Source: Mycteria americana (taxonomy: Eukaryota; Chordata; Aves; Ciconiiformes; Ciconiidae). Taken from it: a stretch of 64,000 bases of DNA. A program made the translations under genes and the position numbers. The stretch covers positions 152,753,519 through 152,817,518 of the forward strand of contig NC_134366.1 of NCBI RefSeq assembly GCF_035582795.1, read 5' to 3'. Below are positions 1-13,572 of this stretch, in pieces; the stretch's first letter is position 1, and the number at the start of each line of letters is the position of its first letter. The notes under the pieces were generated by a model, which saw nothing but the letters and a program-made list of their open reading frames with translations, did no database searches and was not told the origin of the DNA.

Positions 1-2476
1 GACCCCCGAGGACTGCCCAGGGCTGAAGGCTGGGCTCAGCTCAGCAGCTCTGAGCAGCGTGATCCTCCAGCTCCGCAGTGACCTGGCTGGGCCCCAGCTG
101 CAGATCCCGCTGCTCCCGGGTGCCTCCTGGCTGTGCGTGACCCTGCTGCCCTGCACAATGTCTTCCCTGGGGTCTTGCCTTGGGGTTTTGGAGGTGTTAA
201 CACTAATTGAGATCTTCTGGCTTAGCCCTATGTCTTCTGGTTTGAATGTGCACACTGGGTTGTATGTTCTTGCTACTGAAAATGCGGCATGACAAAGAGG
301 ATGGGGTGTTAACCAGAAGACTCTGCCCGAGCCTTGCCTGATGCTCCCTCCATGTTCAGCTTTCACTTGCATTTTGAGCTGATCAGATATGGAGGGTACT
401 GACTATTTTGGCCATCTGTGAGGAAATGGAGTGTAATAAAAATAACCCAGCCCTCGTTGCTTTGCTTTGCTAACTTTCCTATTGGTTCTGCATATTTGAC
501 TGGCAATAGCAAAGCCAGGGGATAGAACTGACACAGTATCCTGAGCAGATGATATCTGTTGCTATTGTTTCACTTCCAACAATGTTATGTCTGATCCAGG
601 ACGTTGCCCCACATTCTTGAGCCAACAGTGGCTAAAGTCCTAAACAAGATCAGGGATCTTAATGGCAAAAAAATTAAAAAGGGATTTCCTTCCCCATTTT
701 TGATGACCACAGAAAGGCTGAGCCTGGAAAAAGAAATTACAAGCTACAAATCTTAAGAGTTAAGGGCCAACCCTGAGAGAGAAAGAGCAGCAGGTACACA
801 AACACAGTTTCCTAAAGGCGAAGATCAAACTTGGTTGCATACAATTAGGGACTCAAAAGCATGTTGACAGGCCACCCGTTTGAAGGCCCCCAGTACCAAC
901 AGCATCACTGCTGCAGTGGTCTGACAGTCAAATGCACAAGTCCAGAGCCTGTTCATTCCTGTACGTACATCACACGGATCCTGCAGATCTTTCTGTATAC
1001 TCTTAACTGTGTGACAGGGGTAATTATTCCATGCTGGGCACTACTGCCAGCCTATCATCTATGGGTTTTCTGGTTTTTAGGGGAAAAAAAAAGTTCTTTT
1101 TGAAAAGGTCTGTCAACTTCTAAGTGAAAAATGCATGCGTTACAGAAAATTCAAATGCAGAGGGAAGTGAGTAGTGCCACATTCTGCTCATCTTCCTCCT
1201 GCTAACATTAGCAACTCTATTCATGCAAGCAAAGTAAACAGGATTTATCTTAAATGGGTCAATTTTTTTTTTCAACTGTGTCATCACTTGCTTTGAAAGC
1301 AGTGAAAGAGTTTGCTAGGGTTTTGTCTACGAGTCCTGCCCCTTTCGCCCTGGTGGGAAAGGTCTCTGCCTTGACTTGTCGTTCTCTCATCCCAAAAATG
1401 TGTGAGACAACATTGTCAATGAAACAGAAAATGCAGGCGCACGTTTGGAGGCATCTTAGGCGGCGCTGGAGTGCACTCTCAAGAGACCACTTTCCTTCTC
1501 GCTGCTCTTGGATGACAAGGGGGAGATCACCACCACCTCTCAGAGCTGGGAGGGTGATGAAAGACATTGACAAGTGGAAAGTGCTTCTCCAGGGGTTAGC
1601 CGGAAATCTTCCTCTTGAAGTCTGTGAGTCTTCGCTCTCAAGGAAATGCCCTACCAGCCAGGGGAAGCTTAGCAAAACTGGGGGCTGCAGGAGACACTGT
1701 GTCTAGAAATCACGAGAAGAACATGCATGTTTGGAAAGCTGGAAGGTGACTGACAAGAACAACTAGCAAGTCAAGCAGCCTGAAAACACTCTTAATCATT
1801 GCATAGAGCTAGGACCACATTTGGGGAAGACTACTTACACAAGCACTACAGGGCTGAGAAATATCTGGGAACAAAACCCCCTTGCAAATGCAACAAACAA
1901 CAACAAAGAGAATATTCATTCCAAAAGAGTTAATAAAAAATAATCTCCCCATTTGGTGACCACCAGTAACAGCACACTACGCATATTTTTAACCTCCTTG
2001 CATGGTACACAGGCCGCTTTATCCTGCTTTAGTGTTTGGACTGTTGCATTTTTAAGTTGATATAATCTTGCCGCTGTTGACTAGTTCAGTCTTTTGGGAA
2101 CCACTGCCTCCTGTTTATCTGCAGAGGGAAACCCCATGCTTCTTCTCCAATCCAGAGATATTTGTAATGAGAAATGATAAATTCCATGGAGGCCTAACCC
2201 TTGGCCTCCAGCTGATCCTTCAGGTTTTAGTGATGATCCATGACACATGGATACCGGCAACTAGAGTGTGAGTGATTAACACACAACTCAGTATCTACCA
2301 CGTAATGAGCCCAAGTCATTTCTAACCTGGGCTGGACTTGGGCACGTTTCCTAACAGTAAAAAGTCCATACCCTGTTGCAGATACTTAAAGCTTCTAAGC
2401 CTTCTTTACTAGTTAGTGTGGCATAGGCATGCAAGTCGCTGGACCCTCAAGTAATGCTCATATTTGAATATTCTTT
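1..2476. other. Intergenic, no gene recognised
   Basis: The first 160 bp are GC-rich, then composition becomes mixed. The longest ORFs, 1254-1706 plus and 1259-1675 minus, overlap on opposite strands and show no family resemblance. Confidence 0.6.
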
Positions 2477-2606
2477 TCATAGAATCAGTGAATCATTTAG
2501 GTTGGAAAAGACCTTTAAGATCATCAAGTCCAACCATTAACCTAGCACTGCCATGTCCACCACTAAACCATGTCCCTAAGCACCACATCTACGTGTCTTT
2601 CAACAC
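2477..2606 (-). mobile_element. CR1 LINE 3'-end fragment
   Basis: TCATAGAATCAGTGAATCAT, GGTTGGAAAAGACCTTTAAG and the ATCATCAAGTCCAACCATTA block are the reverse complement of an avian CR1 3' end. The fragment is about 130 bp and 5'-truncated, with no coding capacity. Confidence 0.9.
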
Positions 2607-3983
2607 AATTATGTAAGATATAATTGTCTTATTTTTCAGCTTCATCTCTTGCAAGCCATCAGGTTACAAATAGATCATGGAGAAATAACTCATTTTGATA
2701 AGTCCAATCATATATTACCTGTTTCCTGAGGTGGTTAATTTAATAAAAGCTATTTCAGTGGTATCCACAATCAGTACCAATCTGATAACGAGTATCATCT
2801 CAATCCTCTACGTTGTATGAAAGCATTTCTTTGGTTCATGATGGGGCAATCACAATTTCGTACATATACGAGACCAGTACTGAGGATGTAATGCTTACAG
2901 ATGATGCGCAAAGAATTAATTCAAAGAACCCTAGGACAGAAATCCTTCTTTGAATCATTTCCAGATTAGTAACTTGAATGTTAATTGTGCTTAAAACGTG
3001 ATTTGCAGCAAAGCATTTTACCACAACTGGGCTTTTCTTATGCATTGCAAGAAGGGAGATAAAGCAACTTCGGTGATGCTTTTAGGCCCAGATTCTTGCA
3101 GCCTGCATTCTTTGGTGATATTTAGACTATGTAAATATGGGCGATATAAGTGGTGGTCTTATTTGTAATGCAGCTACCAAGCTGTTAGGAAGAAACCTAA
3201 ACCTTGCAGTTGCCTCCTCCCATAAAACAAATGGTGCCGCCTTCATCACTGAAGGTGCAGAGTAAGTACCCTCTAGTTAGATCTTGTACTGAAGAGGATC
3301 ACAGTGTAAAAAGCCCTGCTCTAGGAATAAACTCTGCAAATTAAAAAATACAACAAGCCACAAATGTTTTTATATATTTTAATACACATCTCCAGGGGAA
3401 AAAAAAGAAAGATATTTCCATATTCACAACATATTACAATAAATGCCCTTTTAAAAACATTGCATAAGATAGTGCAATAGCTCTGGTTTGATTCACTATT
3501 CATGCCTTATGATTTTCTTTACAGATGGAGGGACATCTCTTCCCACTGCCAGCCCCCGGCCAGCTGCCGCTGCTGGCACTTTGGGGCTCATCCTGCAAAC
3601 AGTTCGCATCCAGGCTCTAGCAGGCCATTGATCAGTTAGTAACGCTTACAACTGAGTAGAGACTTTCAAAGCAGAATAAAGTGACAAGAGCAGAGGAGGC
3701 AGATTGTAAAAATCCGACCAGCCATTGTAACACACACTGGAGGACAGCTTTGAGTTTGCATATTAGCTTCTTTGTTTGTCCTTCTCTAACAGATGATACT
3801 TCTATTGCATAGTAGTATGCAATATTATTTGGTATTTTGTGTATGATTAAAAGCTAAAAAAAAAGCCTAAGTCCTATTCTATTGTTATTTCTTGCACCCA
3901 GGGATCTTAAAGTTTTCACCAAACTGTTGCACTAATATTCTTGTAGTCACATATTGGGAAGTGGGAAAAGTAGAAAACACTCG
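2607..3983. other. Intergenic, AT-rich, nothing recognised
   Basis: Only short random ORFs are present, with no repeat tail or exon-like block. Confidence 0.6.
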
Positions 3984-4178
3984 AATCATAGAATCGCACA
4001 ATATCCTGAGTTGGGAGGAACCCGTGAGGATCATTGAGTCCAACTCCTGACTCTACACAGGGCAACCTAAAAGTTAAACTATACATGGTTTATGAGCATT
4101 GTCCAAATGCTTCTTGACCACCGACAGGCTTGGGGCCATGACCACTTCCCTGCGGACCTCGTTCCAGTACAGAGCTCC
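3984..4178 (-). mobile_element. CR1 LINE 3'-end fragment, second subfamily
   Basis: It begins AATCATAGAATCGCACAATA and continues with TCATTGAGTCCAACTCCTGA and ACCACTTCCCTGCGGACCTC, matching the CR1 subfamily whose tail reads 'atcctgagttgg'. Similarity fades after GTTCCAGTACAGAG near 4178. It differs clearly from the subfamily at 2.5 and 13.3 kb, so it is an independent insertion. Confidence 0.85.
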
Positions 4179-7100
4179 GAGAAGATGACCCGAAAGCCGT
4201 GCAAAGAGACCTTTTGTTGACAGCACTGTCATGGAGAGCACAAACTTTTGCTGTGGTTGTGCAATTGTGTTGCAAGGGCATGAGAGGATAATAATTAGTT
4301 GTGTAGGAAAAGTAGGTCTGTGGGACTGAGTTGAGGCCCCAGGCTCTGAACACGAGCCAGCACGGTGCAGCTGCTCAAGTAGAAGACTTTGCTTCGAAGC
4401 TGGTGGAGGCACTACCATGGTAACACCTGCAGTCGTTGGAGCTGGTCCAGAAGGTTTGGCTCTAGCACCCGTGGCCCATTAACATTTACACAGTGTAATA
4501 TATTACAAATAAAAAGCAGTTCTGTGCGGGTCCTTTGTCCTGCTGGTGATGCGGAGATTCTTTCCATGGTTCCATCCACACTGGCATCTTTTATAGGAAG
4601 AATGGTTTCTAGAGCACTCATTTCTCACAAAAAATGTTGCGGACAGAGCCTGTGATCTTCTTTAGGATCCTGAAAAATGTAGCTGTAACAGAGCAAGATC
4701 TGCCTTCCTTCATCTGCCGTTTCATTAAGAGAACATTTTGTATGCAGATCAGCCTTATTTGCCTCCGGCTTTTCGTAGCTATACATCTAAAGCATCACTG
4801 CCCTGAATGTTATCCATGTGTTGTAGTCCTCTACCCAGTCCCATGGGGCATACACAGCACTCACCTCATAGGTATAGCCAAACTGTGAAGGGATATTCAT
4901 GGGACTTCTTTGTAATAAAATAAAATTATAGGGCCACTTCCCTCTGCCTGAAGATATATTTTAAATAAGAAAATACCCTGATGAAAATATTCTGAAAAAG
5001 GTCAGGGCACAAATGACCCAGTAAAGTGGACTGGCTCTTTGGGCAGTAACACTGCTGAGCAAAGAACCGTCTTCTCACTGCATCATAAATCCTGTCCTCA
5101 GTTCTTAAAGCGTTCACAAGTAATCTTTCAAAACAGAACATAAAACCAGTTTCTGCATATCTGTGTTACAGGCTACAAACAAGGGCTTCCTCAAGGAGCA
5201 AGCCTTGCTTCTCCAGCATCACCATAAATTACCATAAGCTCCTACGCTTTGCGGACCATGCCTGACGCTGAAAAGAAAGTTTTATTACTGAAAAGAATTT
5301 TCTGAATATTACTGAAATTATTTTTAAATGCCATCCCAAAATACTTACATGGCATGGTCCTAAAACACATACGGCTAATACAAGCTGTATTTGCAAGCAC
5401 AGGACAATTTTTGTATTTGTGTGGTTTTAGAAGTGAAAAGGATTTAGACCAGCACTTGTAAGTTCATAGCTGATCCTTTAAGGACAATGTAGTCCTTACA
5501 GAGGAACTGATCAGAAACTGCTATGCACTCTTCCTCTGAAATTCAGGTCCCTTTAATGTTCATCTTCATCAAAGTGTCTTTAATGTTCAGTGATATGGAA
5601 ATCACGGGTAGGCAGGCATGGAAACGTCACTGACGCCGATTGTCTCACAGGAACCTTGTGATGCCTTTGACTAGGATGTGTTATAACACAGACGGTTTCA
5701 GTCTTTCCTTTTATCTCTCTGACTAAGACACCAGTACAACAGAGCAAACACTTCCAGGGCATCAGAGGACGTGACATACAGAGCAGGACTGATGCTGTGT
5801 AGGCTCTTGCAAGCCCCAAATGGCTGGGGAGCTGCGGGTCAGCCTCCTCCAGCCTCGTGCCCTGCACTAAAGCTTACTACAGCTTTCCATCTTAACTGGG
5901 TTCAAAGAAAGGCCAAACCAAATCCCAAACCAAACAAGCAAGCCCTATGTGCCCCTACAAGCTTATCGGCATGGCCGAAGCTTTTCTTTAATTTCTTGCT
6001 TGCTTGTTTGCGCAAAGAAATCTGCAGTCACTTAACAGGCTTGGCATTGTGTGTGACTCCCTGCGTTAACAACTAGGTCAACGGGCAGGGTAAAGCACTG
6101 TACATGCGAGAGGCTCCCTCGGCTCAGCCGTTGCCTGCCAATTATATTTTGGGAATTAGCTAGGTAGAAGAGAATGTCCTCCCGGGCATGTGCTACCCTG
6201 AAACTTTAGTCCATTTGCACGAGTCATTTGAAACCTCTTCCTGGCCCCAGCTAAAAAGGGTGCTAAATCCATGGCAGCTAAAGCAAGGCTGAAACAGTGG
6301 AAACTTCAGGGGGTTTCTCTTCTCCTTGCCTCTCTGCAGCTCTTGCAACTACCCAGTTATTAGTCGCCTTGCTAGCACCCAGCACTATGCAGGGTTTGTA
6401 CTGTGTTCAGAGAGTACCAGCTTTCCAAAGCAATGCGGATAACTCTTGGGTAAGATGAAAGTGTGAGTATAAAGACCAGAGGATAAAGACCTAGGATATT
6501 TTTACTAGGGCTATTTTTATTTGCCGTATGAACATAATTCCTATCACTGCCTTAGGCAAAGACAAATAAAACAGCAAAGATGACAGCTACCCTTACGTCT
6601 AGGCAGGCAGATCTCTCCATCCTGCCAAAGCGTGGGTTTGCCTGCTCCGTCTCTAGCGGAGCTGCCTCTGTTGTAGTGCCATCAATGTGGAAACACTGCT
6701 GCAAGAACATATTTTTGGCCGTCACTCAGAAACTGCTGCCAGCCCTCCGCAGAGCCTGGGAGACCTTTTATGCTGTGAGCTTGCCTTTAAGGGGAAAGTC
6801 CTTACAGAATATATGATTTCCACATCACTCTCGTAGCTCAAATGTTTGGATAATCTGTAAATGAAAAAAAAAAACCCAATCAACAAATAAAAGTGACAGC
6901 TCTGCAGAGTGCCACCTGGGACATAGTATTGCTCTAAAAGCTAAGGAATTACACCCAGCTTCCTTCCAAACTCACCCATATGATCAAATTCTCCTTGAAC
7001 CAGGACACCAGAGAGTTTGTGGCTGCACAGCAAATGCAGAGATAACAAACGGAGGGACACTTCTGTCCTACCTTCTCCTTTTTTGATTGCTTAAAACCTA

Positions 7101-9864
7101 ACCTTCCATATTACCCATGATTTGTATAATTGCAGCCAAGTAATCTCTCTACAACCCTCTCTGCCCCTCCTTTTGCACTGTGCCCAGCCATCCCTACACA
7201 CCCGATGACAGCACTTAACCCTATTTTAGGAACTATAGAGTCAGAAGGGCTTAAAGGAGGCTTTGGAGGAGGTCATTAACAACGTCCCAGAGAGTGGGGA
7301 GAGTGGTGGAGGTTGCCAGGGGACATGGTTGTCCTGCCCCGACGGTATTGCTGTGCAGTTGCACCTCGGCACGTCTGCCCCACTTGTTGAGGTACGGTGG
7401 GAAAAGATCTGAGCTATGAGGATTAAGCTGGGACTTTTGCAGCGTGCTCTCTGTGAGCAGCAGAAGTAAGCTGGAACACATTTTAAAAAGCCCTCCAAGT
7501 TAGGAGCAGGAGTGGTCGCACAAGAAGCTTGTGCAAAATGGTATTGCACTTTGAAGTCACATTCTCTCTTACTTGTCAACGGCTTACTTCCAGGGTGGAT
7601 AAGCCTGAAGATGGAAAAGTCTGCTTAAGCACAGAAACACGAGTAACAGAAATGCATCAGATAATGACAATATAGAAAAGGTGTGGTATGGATTTCCATT
7701 CTCTCTCATGATGCAAGGAGAAATGGACAGCTGAAGAAATGTGACGCGTTCAGAAGTGATGCAAAGTTAGGTTGTTTCTCATGATGGATAGTTCAACTGT
7801 GGGACTCCCAGCTACTAGATGTTACCGATGGCAAAAACTCTAGGAGTCAGTAAGGACATGAATACTAACATGAGTGTTCAGAGTTGCAACAGTTTGGAAT
7901 TTTGAAAGCAGTCAGAGTTTACCCCAATCCTCAGCTAATCAAGATTAGGACATTTCTTGCCCCTTCCCCTGCTGACTACTGTCAGGGAAAGGATATAGGA
8001 CTACGTGAGCCATGTGGCTAATCCAGCAAAACAGCTGGTGTGACATACACATGGATGACACATTAAAAAATGGTGTGACTTTGTAATAGTTATAGCCTTG
8101 GTGACAGTGGCATTCCTTTTAAGCAGTTTCTCACCCACTTATGTATTTTACTTCTCGAATAAATTCATGAATAACCTGAAAGTGAAAATCCAAAAAATGT
8201 CAAATCTAGTGAACAAACTACCCAGTGAGTGGATGGGAGGTGGAGGCTCCCAGGAGCGTTTGTTCACTGCCCTTTAAAAACAGATAAATGTCTTAGATTA
8301 CAGGTATGTTATGGCCTTCGATATATGTCAATTCTCAATAATAATTAGCCCTGCACACTTCCTTTCCACAACGGGACACTTCTAAGAAATCTATTTAGAT
8401 ATATAGGAACTCTCTGTAAAAATAGCCTGCTCTGAGTATTAAGAAGTCAAATTTAAAAACTAATCACACAAGCAGAAATATCCAGCAGTCTGTGCACATC
8501 GCCAACTCGGCAAAGGACATATCAAGTATTAGATCTCACTCCAATACCCCAGTTTCCCTGCAAGCACCAGCTCTTATCAGATCACAAAGTCTGGATTAAT
8601 CCACCGTGCCAGCAGCGTGACATTAAGACCAACGCGATGTGCGAGCTACCGAGGCAAAAGGTCTCTCTGCAAACGTAGCGAGCCAGCTGCAGTGTCGCAA
8701 TGCTTGCTAAGGGATTGCGAGAGCCTGTGATATTACACGGGTTTCCTGCCCAATTGCCGCAGTGAAGGGATCTGCATGTTCATTAAAAGAAAAAATCATG
8801 GGCCGTGTAGAAAAACTCAAAGGTGGGGATCGTTAGTGGTATCAGAGAGGAGAAAATATCTCTAAAATGCAATCACAAGATTTTTTTTTTTTTAATTACT
8901 TATTTTGAGGTTTTCGGAGCTGACAACGCTGCAGTTTGCGCATTACTATCAGTATTATGGTTCTGAGTGATGAAGCACAGAAACGTGCCCTACTCTTTCT
9001 GCCCAGCCCGCCCTTGCTCAGCTGTGTGTTCTTCACACAGACACAAGATCCACTTCACCACAGAGATGTAAATAATTTACTTTTACCAGAAACAAGCTAA
9101 CATGGCAAAGCAAGCTGATACGCTGTATGTACCCTGGACACCAGTCCTGGCTCCCTGGACACCTCCTGATGCTGACGTGGCTCTGAGCAGGGCACTGCAG
9201 AGCTGGGTCACCCCGGGGAGGCATAGACGTACCTATGAATATGACCAGTGGTGGCTGGCTATGGAGGGAAGGGAAGGTAGGAGAGCAGAGCCATCCTACA
9301 GAGCTGCTTGATGGTTTTCCTCAGCCCCTTCCCTGCTGTGAACCCCAGATTTCTGCTCTCATTCCTATCACTGGCTTGCTGCAAAAAATACACATCTCCT
9401 CAGGCCCATTGCTGAGGGCCGGACTTCCACGACTGTTAAGCATTCGTATTCCCAAATGAAATTAATGGGAGCCGTGGATGCTCCAGACATTGGGAAGAGT
9501 GATGTTAATGCCCTAGGGCACGCCTATAATGGAAAAACTGCCCTACTTTAAGAAGACCAGTTTTAAAATGTGAGATTTTAATAGTGAGATTTTTGCAACT
9601 TAAGTAGCTCAGACAAGGCCTCATGTTCCCTATCTCTACCATGTCTATAAAAAGGACTGTTTCTATTAAACAGACTTAAAGACCCTGGATGAAAGGGACT
9701 GAGCCCCAAGCGTTCTTGCTGCGTTTGTTACAATGGCACTTTCCAACTGATCCACCGTGTTTGCAAAGAGCTGAAAGGCCATGGGGCTTCAATTCCCTCC
9801 CTTGGATTGCAGACCTCCAGCCCCAATCCCCACGTCTCTCACTTCTGTTTCATCTCACCCAGCG
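4179..9864. other. Intergenic, no gene recognised
   Basis: Mixed-composition DNA with an A run near 6865, a T run at 8881 and the CpG-rich patch at 8581-8760. Short ORFs lack protein-like features. Confidence 0.6.
8581..8760. promoter_or_regulatory. CpG-rich non-repeat patch, candidate regulatory element
   Basis: Twelve CpG dinucleotides occur in 180 bp, against very few in the flanking kilobases, together with a GGATTAATCC palindrome (8593-8602) that resembles a homeodomain-type site. No ORF or repeat explains it. Confidence 0.25.
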
Positions 9865-9930
9865 CTGGCTTGGAGCAGGGAGTCCGACTGGGGACCTGCA
9901 GAGGTCCCTTCCAACCTAAATTATTCAACT
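9865..9930 (+). mobile_element. CR1 LINE 3'-end fragment, plus orientation
   Basis: GACCTGCAGAGGTCCCTTCC followed by AACCTAAATTATTC is the plus-sense CR1 3' end. The terminal octamer repeats have decayed. The 5' limit is uncertain. Confidence 0.75.
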
Positions 9931-10744
9931 TGTTTCTCTCTGAATATCTGAGTGGGCTTCAGCTTTCATTTCTCTAAACACCATAGAAACAAGGACTGGA
10001 GGCAGGTCCATGCTGAGCGCTTTGCTTTGCGAGGTTAAGGAGGTCTCACGGCGAGGCTGCCCTATTTCTGCTGGGGCTTCAGCGTAGGTCTGGCTGGCCC
10101 CCGCAGCACTGCACTGCTGCTCATGCACTGCACGACTGCTGCATCTCATCCCGCTGTAGGCACGTCCAGGCTTTCCCAACATGCTCTGTCCTCATGGCCA
10201 TAGCATACAGTAGCTCTGACCAAGCTGCAGTATAAATATAATTCCAGATACGTGTAACTCCTCCAAACCCAGTGATGCAACTGGAGGACCGGATCAGGGT
10301 AAGCTGAACTCTTGCTCCTGGTAGCTTCTGGGCCAAAAGCTCCCAGGAGCTGTTGCTATTTAAGAGGAGGGGTGAAAGAAACTTAAGGGCCATCCCCAAA
10401 TCAGGGCTACCACAGCACAGCAACCAGAGTGGTCCCTCACTCGTAGGAGAGCATTGCCCTGGAAGGAGAGGAGCAGATCGATGTGCAATGTGTGAGGAAG
10501 AGGTTTGAATCTGGAAATAGGAAAGAACATACTGAGAAGAAGAAGAGCAGATGGGAGGGAAGAAGTCAAGAGCAATTAATTTGCTCAAAGAAGAAATAAA
10601 ACACACAAAATACCATTAAAGAAAGGAAAAAATAGTTACTTTCCTAATAATAGGGTTTTTTATAAGCAGTTGCTGCAGTTAGCATAGGGACCTCGTTCAG
10701 TTGCAGAGGAAGGGAAGTGATCCATCAAGCACTTTGCCCCACAT
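9931..10744. other. Intergenic between two CR1 fragments
   Basis: A 161-codon minus-strand ORF (10606-10121) is open but its Ser/Leu-rich translation looks like non-coding sequence, and a second frame overlaps it. Confidence 0.6.
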
Positions 10745-10915
10745 CCATCAAGGGGCAGAATCACCTCCCTTGACCTGCTGGCCACGCTTCTTTTGATGCA
10801 GCCCAGGGTATGGTTGGCCTTCTGAGCTGCGAGTGCGCATTGCTGGCTTATGTCCAGCTTTTCATCCACCAGTACCCCAAATATAATGATTCCAAGTTGA
10901 ACTGTACCATTTCTG
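10745..10915 (-). mobile_element. CR1 LINE ORF2 C-terminal fragment
   Basis: The minus-strand translation contains [20 protein letters not shown] and then [19 protein letters not shown], the conserved region after the CR1 reverse-transcriptase core. Similarity stops abruptly after ILPL near 10755, and the upstream side is lost. It is a dead fragment. Confidence 0.85.
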
Positions 10916-13333
10916 TCCTTTTCTAAACTCTCCTTTACTGGGAAGTGCATCCTTTCAGCCAGCCTTTGCGTGGCAGGAACCAGCAGTCCGACTAGTACAG
11001 TTGCATTTCAAATTATATCTAAATTTCTGCTGTTGAGGAGAAAAGACAGCCTGGAGAAGGTAGTCATTCCCACAGGGGGGCCATTCTCACCCTGGGCTAG
11101 GGGCTGAAGGCCTGGGTTCAATCTTTGCTCTAACACTGCTTTAGCAGGAACAAGTCAGGTCCCTTCCCAATGCTTCATTCTCCTCATCCATAAAACTAAG
11201 ATATACGACTCACTTATACGAGATATACGATCTCACTTTGAGATTTACAAATGAAAGTGGAATTAAAGAGATGTTGTTGCTGTTACTCTTTATTATTATT
11301 CACACATTTACATCTCATTTCTCACCTGCAATGTGTTAGGTATTACCTCACATGAAATTTGTAACTGCATCTACCAAATTTGATTGTTTGCCATCCAAGT
11401 TGTGCTTTAGGCAAGAAAAGATGCCTCCTTATCTTACAGCTGCCTCCAATTCATGTAACAAGTCTCACAGTTCTACCTATCTATCTTGTTCTCAATGCAT
11501 GCCTTATCTTAAGAAGGTCTTGTTTCATATTGTATTTTCCAAATCCAGGGAATTCAGTGCAAGTTCATGTCTATCTTCATTGTTTAACTGAAACACAGTC
11601 GATCCATTTACTAATTCACCCAAGCAGAATAAATGTGATTCAAAGGAATTTGACATAGAAGAAGCTAGTAGATTATTTAACCCAAGTCCAGAAGAGCCCA
11701 GTAAAAAGAGAGACCTTTAATATTTTCAGCTGTGGAATAAACAAAGGGTAAAATGATGCAAAGGATGGTAATGGAATTAACTGAAAGATGTTTATCGTGT
11801 TTCTGTGTTCCAGGTGTGAGAGAGAATAAAATGTACTCCTTGCCTGAACTTTGGAATATACTTTTAGAATAGACTCAGATAAAATATGCAAAATGCCACT
11901 GCTGAGTGATCACTCTTAAATAAGGAGTAAGTGCTACAGTAAATTCCAGTGCCTCCTGTGAGGTCATTTCATTCTGGTAAAGGAATGAGTATCTTTCCAA
12001 TGAGCAATGTTTTATTGGGAGCAAATGTCCTGTCCGGGCTCCCAAACTCTGCTGTGAACACACAGTAACTCACTTTTAAAACAACCTTTTTTACCTCACT
12101 TTGGCTAATACACAATGCTAAACCACTAGCCTGGCTGTGTTTCAGGACTTCTTTTCATAGGAAAAATCAATATAGTGCTACACAGCAGTAAAAAATCAGG
12201 TCTGAGATGACATGGCTTGTAACTGTTAGCAGGCTGGATGGTATGAATGTTTGTTTAGCTGGGCTTGCTGTTAAAATTCACCTCTTGCACATACACAGAT
12301 TGCAATTTTAATATGCTTAAATTGTATCCCAAGGGTGTAGTCCTATTCCATACATTCAACAGAAGCTTTGCAGCTGAATTAGTGTGGCAGGATTTAACTT
12401 TATGTTTCTTCAAACACAGCAAAGACAACAGCCTTCTCCTAGACTCATCCACCATTTTCAAAACCAGGCTTTGTTTCCATGTCTACGACTTAACTACTGC
12501 CCATTTCAGGGTATACTCGTCACCTTAACCTTATCCCTAAGTTAGAGGAACCTCAACAGCCATGCAAAAACTCCCAGAATTTGAATGTTATACTGATGAA
12601 GACCATACAAGTACTTGAGAAAAGCCATTAGACCAAGCAGCATTTTCAGTTGAACATCATCTTAAAACCGAGGCTTTTTCTGCACTTTCATTAATGGGCA
12701 ACATACAACTGCTGCGTTCACCTGCAGCTTCTGTGAGATTGGAAAAACAGAGCCTTGTGTTTCAGTTTTTGTGAATAAACCCCCTGAATTCTCCTTCCCA
12801 GTGATAGCAAAGCCAGAAAAAATGTCCCGTGAGAAAGCAAATGTGGGACGGAGCCCTTAGCTAAATCTTTGGAGACCATAACACTGCTACAAAACTCTTC
12901 AAAGTTTTGATGCTTCCTGCTTTTACCATGGCTGGAAACATCCATTTCAAACACTAGACAGCAGCAGTTTTTGTTTATTTTTCACTGAAGATCCTACTTG
13001 CAGCCTCACATCGCCCTGAGACCAGCCCTTCCTGAGTCTTTTCCTGCAGGTTGCTTCTTTTACTGAACAGGACCAAGAAATCCTGAGTAATACAAAGAGG
13101 AGCAAAAGAAGCCACAGGTTATCATGTCTAATGAAGACGTAGTTGTGCTTTGGAGAGAGGCTTGGCTACTTTTAACTGACTTTGCTCATTCTCGCTGTAT
13201 TGCCCATATTGAGCATTTCCAATATACTGCCTGGATTTTAGCACTTGTTTAGTCCATCTGCCCATTGGTAAAAAAACCCACTGTGAGAAGAGAGGGAAGA
13301 CTTTCCACTGTCACCTGGGGAATATACTCAAAG
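10916..13333. other. Intergenic, nothing recognised
   Basis: AT-rich sequence with a short ATACGA-type direct repetition near 11205-11230. No exon-like block was found. Confidence 0.6.
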
Positions 13334-13540
13334 ATCACAGAATCACAGAATCGTATAGGTTGGAAAAGACCTTTAAGATCATCGAGTCCAACCATAAACC
13401 TAACACTGCCAAGACCACCACTACACCATGTCCCTAAGCACCTCATCCAAACGTCCTTTAAATACCTCCAGGGATGGCGACTCAACCACTTCCCTGGGCA
13501 GCCTGTTCCAATGCTTGATAACCCTTTCGGTGAAGAATGT
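13334..13540 (-). mobile_element. CR1 LINE 3'-end fragment
   Basis: It opens with ATCACAGAATCACAGAATC and contains GGTTGGAAAAGACCTTTAAG, ATCATCGAGTCCAACCATAA and CTTCCCTGGGCAGCCTGTTC. It is well preserved, so relatively young among those here. Its 5'-truncated end, near GGTGAAGAAT at 13538, abuts a perfect 25-bp palindrome. Confidence 0.92.
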
Positions 13541-13547
13541 ACATTTG

Positions 13548-13572
13548 TGTACATCTTCAGTGAAGATGTACA
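13548..13572. repeat. Perfect 25-bp palindrome (12-nt arms, 1-nt centre)
   Basis: The left arm TGTACATCTTCA is followed by one G and the exact reverse complement TGAAGATGTACA. Just upstream, TGAAGAATGTACATTT resembles the right side TGAAGATGTACATTT, so the palindrome could have arisen by template switching at the CR1 edge. Confidence 0.9.

Noticed and set aside
1254-1706. 150-codon plus ORF overlapping a 138-codon minus ORF
   Set aside because: Both strands are open over the same block, neither translation has domain-like features, and no splice or promoter context supports a gene.
10121-10606. 161-codon minus ORF
   Set aside because: Ser/Leu-rich low-information translation overlapping another open frame; adjacent to CR1 debris and without recognisable motifs.
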